The notes under the pieces are model-generated. The model saw nothing but the letters and a program-made list of their open reading frames with translations, made no database searches and was not told where the DNA came from. This document shows positions 1-8,669 of a stretch of DNA of 33,098 nucleotides, one piece after another. Location of the stretch: contig CACMIP010000007.1 of the NCBI GenBank assembly GCA_902613795.1, positions 1 to 33,098 on the forward strand, written 5' to 3'. Every line of letters starts with the position of its first letter. Within the stretch, counting starts at the first letter, position 1. Both the position numbers and the translations under genes were made by a program. Source of the DNA: an uncultured OCS116 cluster bacterium (GTDB lineage: Bacteria > Pseudomonadota > Alphaproteobacteria > Rhizobiales > TMED25).

Positions 1-3000
1 AGAAGCAGCTGATAGATCAACCGTTAGCGCTTTCGAACTAACAGACTCAGCACCGTTTGAACTTGTTGCGTTAAAATCAATAGTCGGCAAGCCATCGTTA
101 TCTGTAATTGTATAAGTATGAGTATCGTCTGAACCAAGGGTTGCATTCGATGGATTAGAGAGCGTCAAAATAACGGTCTCATTTGCCTCATCTAGTGAGT
201 CATCATCTATGCTTGCTATAGTTATAGTTCCTGAGGTATTACCTGCTGATATCGTCAACGTACCGTTCGCGAGCGTGTAGTCAGTCCCGCCACCCGTCGC
301 TGTACCTGTCACAGCGAAATCGACTGTAATATCTTTTGCTGAGGCAGCGGATAAGTCGACTGTAACCGCTTTTGAATTGACTGACTCGGCTCCGCTTGAA
401 GCAGTGACATTAAAATCAACAGTTGGCGCCGCGTCATTATCAGTGATGGTATAGGTGTGAGCATCATCTGATCCAAGGGTTGCATTACTTGGATTAGATA
501 ATGTTACGATGACCGTTTCGTCAACCTCATCTAACGTATCGTCAACAATACTTGCTATCGTAATAGAACCGCTTGTACTCCCAGCTGGTATGGTTAAAGT
601 TCCATTTGCTAATGTATAATCTGTTCCGCTACCGGTTGCTGTCCCAGTTACGGTGTAGTCCACAGTAATATCCTGTCCCGAAGCTCCGGATAAATCAACG
701 GTTAAAGCTTTTGAGTCTACTGACTCTGCACCACTGGAAGATGTTACATTAAAATCAACTACTGGCGCGTCATCATTATCGGTTATGGTGTAAGTATGTG
801 TATCATCGGAACCAAGGCTAGCATTTGTCGGATTGGATAGCGTGACAATTACGGTTTCATCAGACTCATCTATAGCATCATCCACAATACCCGCTATGGT
901 GATAGTACCGGAAGTATCGCCCGCTGATATAGTCAATGTTCCATTTGCAAGCGTATAATCTGTGCCACTACCAGATGCTGTTCCCGTTACCGCATAATCT
1001 ACTGTTACGTCTTGGCCAGAAGCAGCTGAGAGGTCAACCGTTAATCCTTTTGAGCTAACCGATTCAGCGCCAGACGAGCTAGTAGTATTAAAATCAACTG
1101 TTGGTGCATCATCATTGTCTGTGATCGTGTATGTATGAACCTCATCGGTACCTATTGTGGCGTTTGATGGATTAGATAACGTAACGATGACTGTTTCATT
1201 TGCTTCATCTAAGGCATCATTCACAATGCCCGCAATTGTTATGGTACCGGTATTATCACCTGCTGATATGGTAAGCGTCCCATTGGCTAAGGTATAGTCT
1301 GTACCACCGCCTGTTGCTGTTCCTGTTACAGCATAATCTACTGTTACATCTTGGCCAGAAGCAGTTGAAAGATCTACCGTTAACGCGGCTGAGCTCGTTG
1401 ACTCCGCGCCAGATGATGAAGTTGTATTAAAGTCAATCTCTGGCGGACTATCATTATCTGTTATGGTATGAGTATATGTGACATCGCTATCTAAAGTGGC
1501 ATTTAATGGATTAGATAAAGTCAAAATAACAGTCTCATCTGCTTCATCAAGCGCGTCATCGATGATACCAGCTATGTTAGTTGTGCCTGAAATATTACCA
1601 GGGTTTATTGTTAGCGTTCCATTTGGTAATGTATAGTCTGTACCACCGCCCGTTGCTGTACCCGTTACAGCATAATCAACAGTTACCACTTTACCTGAAA
1701 GAGCCGATAATTTTATCGTCACTGTTTTCGATGATACAGACTCAGGATCAGTTGAGCTTGTTGTATAGAACTCAACCGTCGGTGCATCATCATTATCAGT
1801 TATTGTGTAGGTATGTGTATCATCACTTCCAAGGTTAGCATTCGATGGGCTTGAAAGTGATAAAATTACCGTTTCATTATCTTCATCTAAGGCATCATCG
1901 ACGATACTCGCAATCGTAATGTTTCCTGAGGTATTCCCTGCTGGTATTGTGAGCGTCCCATTAGCCAATGTGTAATCTGTACCACTTCCTGTTGCAGTAC
2001 CCGTAACGGAAAAATTAACCGTTACGTCAGCGCTATGTGATGAAGATAAATCTACCGTGATAGCTGCAGAAGATGCTGACTCAGATCCTGATGACGATGC
2101 GCTGTTAAAATCAACAGTTGGAATAGAATTGTCTGCAGCGGTGTCATTGTCTACAATAGTATAAGTGTGTACGTCATCCGATCCTAATGTGGCATTTGAT
2201 GGATTAGATAAGGTAACGATAACTGTCTCATTACTCTCAGCCGCGCCATCATCGACTATACCTGCAATTGTTATGGTGCCCGTCGTGTTACCTGCGGATA
2301 TAGTTAGCGTCCCGTTTGCTAGTGTATAATCTGTTCCGCTACCGGTTGCTGTACCTGTCACTGCAAAATCCACGGTCACATCTTGACCTGAGGCCGCTGA
2401 TAAATCAACGATTAAGGCCTTGGATGAGACAGACTCTGCGCCGTTTGATGTTACAGCATTAAAATCAACCACTGGCGCGTCATCATTATCAGTGATGGTA
2501 TAGGTGTGAGCATCATCAGAACCAAGACTTGCATTGCTTGGATTAGACAAGGTAACAATCACTGTTTCATTAGCTTCATCCAAAGCATCATCAACAATAC
2601 TAGCGATGGTTATTGTGCCGGATGTGCTTCCTGCTGGAATTGTTAGCGTCCCATTGGCCAATGTGTAATCTGTACCACTTCCTGTTGCCGTGCCAGTTAC
2701 CGTATAATCAACAGTGATATCTTTCGCCGATGTAGCTGAAACATCAACTGTAAGATTTTTTGAGCTTACAGACTCTGCGCCAGAAGAGCTAGTTGAATTG
2801 AAGTCAACCGTTGGTGCATTATCATTATCAGTGATGGTATAGGTGTGTGCATCGTCCGAGCCAAGTGTTGCATTGCTTGGGTTGGATAATGTGACAATAA
2901 CCGTCTCATCGACTTCATCAAGCGCGTCATCGACAATACTGCTGATAGTAATAGTACCGGATGTATTTCCAGCTGTTATTGTTAGTGTTCCATTGGCTAA

Positions 3001-6000
3001 GGTATAGTCTGTGCCACCACCCGTTGCTGTTCCCGTTACAGCGTAATCTACTGTTACATCTTGGCCAGAAGCAGCTGATAGATCAACCGTTAGCGCTTTC
3101 GAACTAACAGACTCAGCACCGTTTGAACTTGTGGTATTGAAGTCAACGACTGGCGGATTATCATTATCGTTTATTGTATATGTGTGTACATCATCAGATC
3201 CAAGTGTTGCATTAGTCGGGTTGGATAACGTGACAATCACAGTTTCGTTTGCTTCGTCTAGGGTATCATTTACAATACCTGCAATTGTAATTGTACCAGA
3301 TGTATTTCCTGCACTAATTGTTAAGGTACCATTTGCTAGTGTATAATCTGTTCCACCACCAGTTGCTGTTCCTGTTAAAGCAAAATCCACGGTCACATCT
3401 TGACCTGAGGCCGCTGATAAATCGACTGTTATTGCTTTGGATGAAGTAGACTCAGCGCCATTGGAAGTTGTTGTATTAAAATCTACAATGGGTGCGTCAT
3501 CATCATCGGTTATGGTGTATGTATGGGCATCATCAGAGCCCAGGCTTGCATTACTTGGGTTAGACAATGTGACAATCACGGTTTCGTTTGCTTCGTCCAA
3601 CGCATCATCAACAATACTAGCAATGGTTATCGTGCCAGTTGTATTTCCAGCGGGTATTGTTAGTGTTCCATTTGCTAATGTGTAATCTGTACCACTGCCT
3701 GTTGCCGTGCCAGTTACCGTATAATCAACAGTGATATCCTTTCCTGATGTTGCCGAGATATCAACTGTTAGATCTTTTGAGCTTACAGACTCAGCGCCAT
3801 TTGAACTTGTGGTATTGAAATCAACAACCGGTGCATTGTCATTATCAGTAATTGTGTAGGTATGCGCGTCGTCTGAGCCAAGTGTTGCATTATTTGGGTT
3901 GGACAATGTAACAATTACCGTCTCATCGACCTCATCAAGCGCGTCATCAATAATACCTGCGATGGTAATTGTTCCAGATGTATTTCCTGCAGGTATTGTT
4001 AACGTCCCGTTTGCGAGTGTAAAATCAGTCCCGCTTCCTGTTGCTGTGCCTGTTACGGTATAATCAACGGTTACATCTTGACCAGAGGCAACAGAAAGAT
4101 CAACCGTTAACGCTTTCGAGCTAACAGACTCAGCACCGTTAGAACTTGTGGTATTGAAGTCAACGACCGGTGGATTATCATTATCGGTGATTGTGTAAAT
4201 GTGCACGTCATCAGAGCCTAATGTAGCATTTGATGGATTTGACAACGTCAAGATTACCGTTTCATCTGCTTCATCTAATGTATCATTTACAATGCTTGCT
4301 ATTGTTATTGTACCAGATGTATTACCCGCAGATATGGTCAGTGTCCCGTTAGCTAATGTATAATCTGTCCCGCTTCCTGTTGCGGTACCCGTTACTGTAT
4401 AATCAACAGTAACGTTCTGCCCCGAGGCGGCAGATAAATCAACAGTAATTGCTTTGGATGAGGTAGACTCAGCACCATTGGAGGTCGTAGTATTGAAATC
4501 AACAACTGGTGCATTGTCATTATCAGTGATGGTATAGGTGTGTGCGTCATCCGAGCCAAGTGTTGCATTGCTTGGGTTAGACAATGTAACAATCACAGTT
4601 TCATTTGATTCATCTAAAACATCGTCAAGAATATTTGAAATGGTAATAGTACCCGACGTAGTTCCAGCTGCTATGGTAATATTTCCATTATCTAGTGTAT
4701 AATCTGTACCACTACCGGATGCAGTCCCAGTAACGGTAAAGTTCACTGTTACATCTTTGCTAGAGGTCGCAGATAAATCAACTGTCAAATCTTTTGATGA
4801 AACAGACTCTAACCCAGACGAACTCGTTGTATTAAAGTCAACAACTGGGGGATCATCATCATCAGTGATTGTATATGTATGAGTGTCATCAGAACCTAAT
4901 GTAGCATTTGTTGGGTTTGATAATGTTACAACTACTGTCTCATCCACCTCATCCAATGCATCATTTACAATACTAGCTATTGTAATTGTACTGGTAGTAT
5001 TGCCTGCTGAAATTGTGAGTGTTCCGTTGGTAAGGGTGAAATCCGTTCCACTGCCGGTAGCCGTTCCGGTAATCGCATAATCAACCGTCACATCCCTACC
5101 TGATACTGGCGTCAGATCAACAGTTAATGCTTTTGAGGATACGGACTCAGCTCCTGAGGAGGTAGTTGTATTGAAATCTACAACTGGTAAGTTGTCATTA
5201 TCTAAAATAGTGTATGTATGGACAGTATCAGATCCAAGTGTTGCATTAGTCGGGTTGGATAACGTGACGATCACAGTCTCATTATTTTCATCAAGTGCAT
5301 CATTTACTATTCCAGCGATTGTTATATTTGCTGAGGTATTACCAGATGTTATTGTTAATGTCCCGTTTGCCAGGGTATAATCGGTCCCGCTTCCTGTCGC
5401 TGTACCGGTGACGGTATAATTCACAGTAACGTTCTCCGAATAAGAATCAGATAGGTCAACAGTCAAATTAGCCGATGATGTCGACTCAAGTCCATTTGAG
5501 CTTGTTAGGTTAAAATCAACTGTTGGCTCCTGCTCGACAGCAGTAAAAACTCTTATGTAATCACCATATGTACCATTTTTAACACCGATCCTAAGAGTTT
5601 TACTATCTGAGCTAATTGAAACCCAGTCATGGGAAATTGTTGAGAATGATGTTGTATCAGTATAGAGATTTAGGTTCTCAAGCTCCCTTGCGTTAAATCC
5701 ATCATTACTTGACACAGGATATGTAGCGCCACTTTTAGAAACGTTAGAAAGGAAAATAGTTTTACTTGGATCATCTGAAAAACCATAAATTTCATTTTCG
5801 AATACGATTTCACCTACTTTGTCTGATCTATCCGATTTTGAGTGGTTGTCATTTAAGAAAATAAGATAGGAATTTATTGGAGTGGATGATGTATTTATTG
5901 AGACATTTGTATTACCATCATCATCAAAATCCATCGTCAGCGTTCCGGCATTTGAAATATTCTCCCTCTCAAGAGATACGATAAAATCGAAACCCGAATC

Positions 6001-6195
6001 AGAACGCTGCCCATTACTATTTTGTTTCCTAGATCTAAAGTCTGTAGCTGAATGTTTTTCTTCAACAAAGCTATTAACCGAAGAAATTCCATTAGCTGCG
6101 AAGGAATACCCGAGGAATATGAACTGAAAAATGAATAAAAGCCCAAATAGTAATGGCACTCTCATCAAAAGTGTATGTATATTTAAGTTATTCAT
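1..6195 (-). CDS. Giant secreted Calx-beta repeat protein (5' part, runs off the left edge)
   Basis: The frame is open for 2065 codons from ATG at 6195 to base 1 and continues beyond the window. Residues 1-33 form a signal peptide: a hydrophobic core ending YSFA, with likely cleavage before ANG. Residues about 35-225 are a beta-rich region with GEIVFENEIYGF and GDYIRVFTA. This loosely resembles an uncharacterised domain of other secreted proteins. From residue 226 there are 16 complete Calx-beta units of about 113 residues plus part of another. Each runs VDFN, AESVSS, TVDLS, TGTATGSGTDYTLANGTLTI, LDExxETVIVTLSNPxNATLGSD, YTITDNDN. Calx-beta domains bind calcium and occur in large surface or adhesion proteins, so a role in adhesion or as a cell-surface stalk is inferred. 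Codon phase checked at four places along the array agrees, so I see no frameshift. G+C is about 42% in a sample, above the neighbours. No strong ribosome site precedes the ATG. Confidence 0.88.
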   Translation of the reverse strand, partial: MNNLNIHTLLMRVPLLFGLLFIFQFIFLGYSFAANGISSVNSFVEEKHSATDFRSRKQNSNGQRSDSGFDFIVSLERENISNAGTLTMDFDDDGNTNVSINTSSTPINSYLIFLNDNHSKSDRSDKVGEIVFENEIYGFSDDPSKTIFLSNVSKSGATYPVSSNDGFNARELENLNLYTDTTSFSTISHDWVSISSDSKTLRIGVKNGTYGDYIRVFTAVEQEPTVDFNLTSSNGLESTSSANLTVDLSDSYSENVTVNYTVTGTATGSGTDYTLANGTLTITSGNTSANITIAGIVNDALDENNETVIVTLSNPTNATLGSDTVHTYTILDNDNLPVVDFNTTTSSGAESVSSKALTVDLTPVSGRDVTVDYAITGTATGSGTDFTLTNGTLTISAGNTTSTITIASIVNDALDEVDETVVVTLSNPTNATLGSDDTHTYTITDDDDPPVVDFNTTSSSGLESVSSKDLTVDLSATSSKDVTVNFTVTGTASGSGTDYTLDNGNITIAAGTTSGTITISNILDDVLDESNETVIVTLSNPSNATLGSDDAHTYTITDNDNAPVVDFNTTTSNGAESTSSKAITVDLSAASGQNVTVDYTVTGTATGSGTDYTLANGTLTISAGNTSGTITIASIVNDTLDEADETVILTLSNPSNATLGSDDVHIYTITDNDNPPVVDFNTTSSNGAESVSSKALTVDLSVASGQDVTVDYTVTGTATGSGTDFTLANGTLTIPAGNTSGTITIAGIIDDALDEVDETVIVTLSNPNNATLGSDDAHTYTITDNDNAPVVDFNTTSSNGAESVSSKDLTVDISATSGKDITVDYTVTGTATGSGTDYTLANGTLTIPAGNTTGTITIASIVDDALDEANETVIVTLSNPSNASLGSDDAHTYTITDDDDAPIVDFNTTTSNGAESTSSKAITVDLSAASGQDVTVDFALTGTATGGGTDYTLANGTLTISAGNTSGTITIAGIVNDTLDEANETVIVTLSNPTNATLGSDDVHTYTINDNDNPPVVDFNTTSSNGAESVSSKALTVDLSAASGQDVTVDYAVTGTATGGGTDYTLANGTLTITAGNTSGTITISSIVDDALDEVDETVIVTLSNPSNATLGSDDAHTYTITDNDNAPTVDFNSTSSSGAESVSSKNLTVDVSATSAKDITVDYTVTGTATGSGTDYTLANGTLTIPAGSTSGTITIASIVDDALDEANETVIVTLSNPSNASLGSDDAHTYTITDNDDAPVVDFNAVTSNGAESVSSKALIVDLSAASGQDVTVDFAVTGTATGSGTDYTLANGTLTISAGNTTGTITIAGIVDDGAAESNETVIVTLSNPSNATLGSDDVHTYTIVDNDTAADNSIPTVDFNSASSSGSESASSAAITVDLSSSHSADVTVNFSVTGTATGSGTDYTLANGTLTIPAGNTSGNITIASIVDDALDEDNETVILSLSSPSNANLGSDDTHTYTITDNDDAPTVEFYTTSSTDPESVSSKTVTIKLSALSGKVVTVDYAVTGTATGGGTDYTLPNGTLTINPGNISGTTNIAGIIDDALDEADETVILTLSNPLNATLDSDVTYTHTITDNDSPPEIDFNTTSSSGAESTSSAALTVDLSTASGQDVTVDYAVTGTATGGGTDYTLANGTLTISAGDNTGTITIAGIVNDALDEANETVIVTLSNPSNATIGTDEVHTYTITDNDDAPTVDFNTTSSSGAESVSSKGLTVDLSAASGQDVTVDYAVTGTASGSGTDYTLANGTLTISAGDTSGTITIAGIVDDAIDESDETVIVTLSNPTNASLGSDDTHTYTITDNDDAPVVDFNVTSSSGAESVDSKALTVDLSGASGQDITVDYTVTGTATGSGTDYTLANGTLTIPAGSTSGSITIASIVDDTLDEVDETVIVTLSNPSNATLGSDDAHTYTITDNDAAPTVDFNVTASSGAESVNSKAVTVDLSAASAKDITVDFAVTGTATGGGTDYTLANGTLTISAGNTSGTITIASIDDDSLDEANETVILTLSNPSNATLGSDDTHTYTITDNDGLPTIDFNATSSNGAESVSSKALTVDLSAAS
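2401..4500 (-). repeat. Higher-order repeat with a three-domain (about 1017 bp) period
   Basis: By eye, sequence near 2400-2500 matches that near 3419-3520 and 4436-4530. Sequence near 3060-3170 matches 4076-4186, and 2740-2950 matches 3757-3967. The offset is always about 1017 bp, three Calx-beta units. Similarity at this offset looks higher than between adjacent units, which suggests that blocks of three domains were duplicated together. Confidence 0.65.
3067..3132 (-). repeat. 66-bp exact copy of window bases 1-66
   Basis: Bases 1-66 and 3067-3132 are identical in a direct comparison and diverge at the next base (67 versus 3133). The offset of 3066 bp is in frame and equals nine domain units. 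The left copy may extend beyond the window. Identity that includes silent positions points to recent duplication or gene conversion within the array. Confidence 0.85.
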
Positions 6196-6299
6196 TCAAT
6201 TGCCGCATTTGAATAGAATCATTTCTTATCAAAATTATTTTCAAACTTGGTAAGTTAACAACGGGTAAAAATTCAATCCGCCTGTGGAAAACTGATATT

Positions 6300-6328
6300 A
6301 GGAGGTATTTATTTTTGAGGGCATGTAG
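6300..6328 (+). promoter_or_regulatory. Ribosome-binding region of the Kef-type antiporter, with a start-stop codon pair
   Basis: A full AGGAGG lies at 6300-6305, 23 nt before the antiporter start, and a second site, GAGG, at 6317-6320 is 8 nt before it. Between them and the start, ATG-TAG at 6323-6328 forms a minimal start-stop pair directly abutting the real ATG at 6329. The GAGG site decides the start used here. Any attenuating effect of the start-stop pair is speculation. Confidence 0.4.
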
Positions 6329-7879
6329 ATGGAATTAGTTTTAATTTGGATGACTGGAGCATTCTTAGTTGGTCAAGTATTTCGTATTATATCCCTTCCA
6401 CCACTAGTGGGATTTATTTTATCTGGCTATCTATTCACTGTTATTGGTATGTCAGATGATATTGGACTCCTGGAACTGCCAGCTGAAATTGGTGTAGAAT
6501 TATTACTATTTTCTATTGGTTTAAAAATAAAACCATCTGCATTTCTTAACAGGTATCTTATTGCAGTTGTTCTATTGCATACTCTCTTCATAACTGTATT
6601 ATTTTTTCTTTTATCGGGTATTAATATTCCACTCGAAGAAAAAATAATAATTTGCATAGCGCTATCATTCTCGAGTACTGTTATCGCCACAAAGTCACTC
6701 GAAAGCAGAAAAGAGCTTACATCCTTTCATGGCCGCTTATCAGTACTAATTATTATTTTTCAAGATATAATTGCTCTTTTTCTTTTGGGCTATATGCAAT
6801 CCAGTAGTCTGACTATTAGCACATTGTACCTACTTATCTTGCCAGCTTTTATTCCAATAATAAAATTTGTGCTCAATAGAATTGAGGATGATGAAGAATT
6901 GCTTCTTCTGGCAACAATTCTGATATCACTATTTCTTGGATCTTACTTATTCAAATATTTCGGACTCACAGGTGAAATTGGTGCTTTAGTTGTGGGGATA
7001 TTACTTTCAGGCTATAGCTCCGCTGAAAAGCTCTCAGAGAAAATATGGAGCTTACGGGAAATATTATTGTTAGCTTTTTTTATTTCCATTGGTATGCAAA
7101 TCACAATTACAAATGATACAATCGGTATGTTTTTAATTCTTATGTCCTTATTAATCGTCAAATCAGTAATATTATTTTTCCTTCTAATTTCTTTCAAACT
7201 TCGTTCTTATACATCCTTTTTAATGATTGTATCTCTATCTACTTTCTCCGAATTTTCGTTGATTGTATTGTCAATATTAACGAAACAAACAACTATTGAT
7301 GGCGGTATTATTTCCGCGATTATACTTTCTGTTAGTATCAGTTTTATTATTGCGGCTATCTTAAATAAGCATGCGCATAGATTATATGAATTGTGTGAAA
7401 AATATCTGATTAAGATTGAACGAAAAACACATCACCCAGACGAGGAGCCACACACATGTGGAGATGCTGAAGTTATGATACTTGGGCTAGGTAGATTTGG
7501 TGGAGCAATATTTGACTTAATGAATAGAAATGAAATTAAATCAGCTGGATTTGATAGTAACACGGATTTAGTTAAAAAATTTATTAAGAAAAAAAGAAGG
7601 GCCGCATTTGCTGATGCAGAAGATCCTGGATTTTGGTCTAAACTTAGATTTGGTAAATTAAGAGTTATTATATTGGCCCTACCTGAATATGAAGCCCAAA
7701 AAAGATCAATTATACAAGCAAGGAAATATGGCTTTGATGGAAAAATCATTGTTCCATCAAGGACTAAAGAGGATACACATGAGCTCGAAGTACTGGGCGC
7801 CGATGTTATTTTTGACGCATATGAAGCAGCAGCCATTGGTATATCTGATAGCTTAGTTAAGAATATTGATAATTCTTAA
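6329..7879 (+). CDS. Kef/YbaL-type monovalent cation:proton antiporter (CPA2 family) with TrkA-N domain
   Basis: This 516-residue inner-membrane protein has about a dozen hydrophobic segments in residues 1-350, as in the Na+/H+ exchanger domain of CPA2 antiporters. The family segment FSSTVIATKSL (about 112-122) followed by a QDI motif (about 144-146) is present. A cytosolic C-terminal domain begins near residue 383 with GLGRFGG, the nucleotide-binding glycine motif of RCK/TrkA-N domains, and ends with RTKEDTHELEVLGAD, also typical. Family members exchange K+ or Na+ for protons and are gated by nucleotide or glutathione adducts; the ion here is not determined. Length is close to KefB/YbaL-type proteins. 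The gene stands alone, divergent from the Calx-beta giant and 27 nt before the sirtuin gene. Confidence 0.88.
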   Translation: MELVLIWMTGAFLVGQVFRIISLPPLVGFILSGYLFTVIGMSDDIGLLELPAEIGVELLLFSIGLKIKPSAFLNRYLIAVVLLHTLFITVLFFLLSGINIPLEEKIIICIALSFSSTVIATKSLESRKELTSFHGRLSVLIIIFQDIIALFLLGYMQSSSLTISTLYLLILPAFIPIIKFVLNRIEDDEELLLLATILISLFLGSYLFKYFGLTGEIGALVVGILLSGYSSAEKLSEKIWSLREILLLAFFISIGMQITITNDTIGMFLILMSLLIVKSVILFFLLISFKLRSYTSFLMIVSLSTFSEFSLIVLSILTKQTTIDGGIISAIILSVSISFIIAAILNKHAHRLYELCEKYLIKIERKTHHPDEEPHTCGDAEVMILGLGRFGGAIFDLMNRNEIKSAGFDSNTDLVKKFIKKKRRAAFADAEDPGFWSKLRFGKLRVIILALPEYEAQKRSIIQARKYGFDGKIIVPSRTKEDTHELEVLGADVIFDAYEAAAIGISDSLVKNIDNS

Positions 7880-7901
7880 TTCATAGTAATCGTGATATAA
7901 T
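7873..7901 (+). promoter_or_regulatory. Candidate sigma-70 promoter for a leaderless sirtuin mRNA
   Basis: A perfect TATAAT lies at 7896-7901, with TTCTTA (3 of 6 to the -35 consensus) at 7873-7878 and a 17-nt spacer. The predicted start of transcription, about 6-7 nt past the -10 box, falls on or beside the ATG at 7907. No Shine-Dalgarno sequence precedes that ATG. A leaderless transcript is therefore inferred. Confidence 0.4.
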
Positions 7902-7906
7902 TTCTT

Positions 7907-8659
7907 ATGACTGAAAATACTCTATACATAACAGGCGCGGGTGTAAGTGCGGAAAGTGGCATACCAACTTTCCGGGGGAACGACGGGTTTTGGACTATTG
8001 GTAGTGTAAATTATACACCGCAGGAGATGGCGACACGTCATATGTATCAGAACAATCCAGAAGAGTTTCTTCTATGGTACTTTAAAAGATTTGCATCATA
8101 TCGAAATGTCATGCCAAATAAAGTCCATCATTTTTTATCAAACAAAAGACTTATTACACAAAATGTTGACGGCTTGGACGGCAAAGCAGGAAACCAAGAC
8201 TATATTCCGATTCACGGCAGACTTGATAAAGCTCTGATTTATGATGAGATGGATAATTTATTAGAGCTAACAGATGCTCCATGGGATGCGATTGATGAAC
8301 TAACTGACGGAGAAAATAATGACATCAAAATAAAACTCCTTGATGCATTTAAAATATCAAAAGAAACAAAAAAGCCAGAGATGGGGAAGTCTCTGCGTCC
8401 TTTTATATTGTTATTTGATGAGTATTACACAGATCAATATAGAATGTCTGAAGCCGAGTCTTGGATGAGAAATGCCGAGCACTATATATTTATGGGTACA
8501 TCCTTCAGTGTAAATATAACAAATATAGCTTTAAGGTACGCAGTACAAAATAATGCGCTTATTGAAATAGTTGATCCTGAACCTGTTGATTTGGGAATAC
8601 CAAATATAAAATATCACAAATCAAAAGCCCAAGACTATATTCTAAATAAATTCAGTTGA
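7907..8659 (+). CDS. Sir2-family NAD+-dependent protein deacylase lacking zinc-ligand cysteines
   Basis: The 250-residue protein carries the sirtuin signature: GAGVSAESGIPTFRG at residues 10-24 (NAD binding), TQNVDGLD at 84-91, the catalytic histidine in IHGRL (H103), LRP at 163-165 and GTSFSV at 197-202. Sirtuins remove acyl groups from lysines using NAD+. Canonical members hold a structural zinc with four cysteines after the catalytic histidine. This protein contains no cysteine at all, and residues 110-160 carry an acidic insert instead. It therefore belongs to, or resembles, zinc-less Sir2 subgroups. It starts 27 nt after the antiporter gene and is followed 10 nt later by the LysE-type exporter. 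Substrate is unknown. Confidence 0.88.
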   Translation: MTENTLYITGAGVSAESGIPTFRGNDGFWTIGSVNYTPQEMATRHMYQNNPEEFLLWYFKRFASYRNVMPNKVHHFLSNKRLITQNVDGLDGKAGNQDYIPIHGRLDKALIYDEMDNLLELTDAPWDAIDELTDGENNDIKIKLLDAFKISKETKKPEMGKSLRPFILLFDEYYTDQYRMSEAESWMRNAEHYIFMGTSFSVNITNIALRYAVQNNALIEIVDPEPVDLGIPNIKYHKSKAQDYILNKFS

Positions 8660-8669
8660 TGATTGAATA

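Larger units (their letters stand above)
73..5520 (-). repeat. Tandem array of 16 Calx-beta coding units, about 339 bp each
   Basis: The codons for (V/I)DFN recur at about 72, 411, 750, 1089, 1428, 1766, 2105, 2459, 2798, 3137, 3477, 3816, 4154, 4494, 4836, 5172 and 5511. Spacing is about 339 bp (113 codons). One interval, 2105 to 2459, is 15 bp longer and adds five residues (TAADNSIPT linker) between two domains. Units are similar but not identical, differing mostly at third codon positions. Confidence 0.9.

Noticed and set aside
1581-5380. Several plus-strand open frames of 65-85 codons inside the left-hand repeat region
   Set aside because: They recur with the 339-bp unit and lie opposite the long, in-frame Calx-beta coding sequence, so they are shadows.
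73-5520. Regularly spaced repeats that might suggest a CRISPR or satellite array
   Set aside because: The period is about 339 bp with no short spacer pattern, and the array is continuously coding for a known domain type.
5937-6146. Short minus-strand frame near the start of the giant gene
   Set aside because: It overlaps the signal-peptide and N-terminal coding region in another frame and has no family character.
7432-7836. A 134-codon minus-strand frame inside the antiporter gene
   Set aside because: It lies opposite the TrkA-N coding region and has a composition typical of an antisense shadow.
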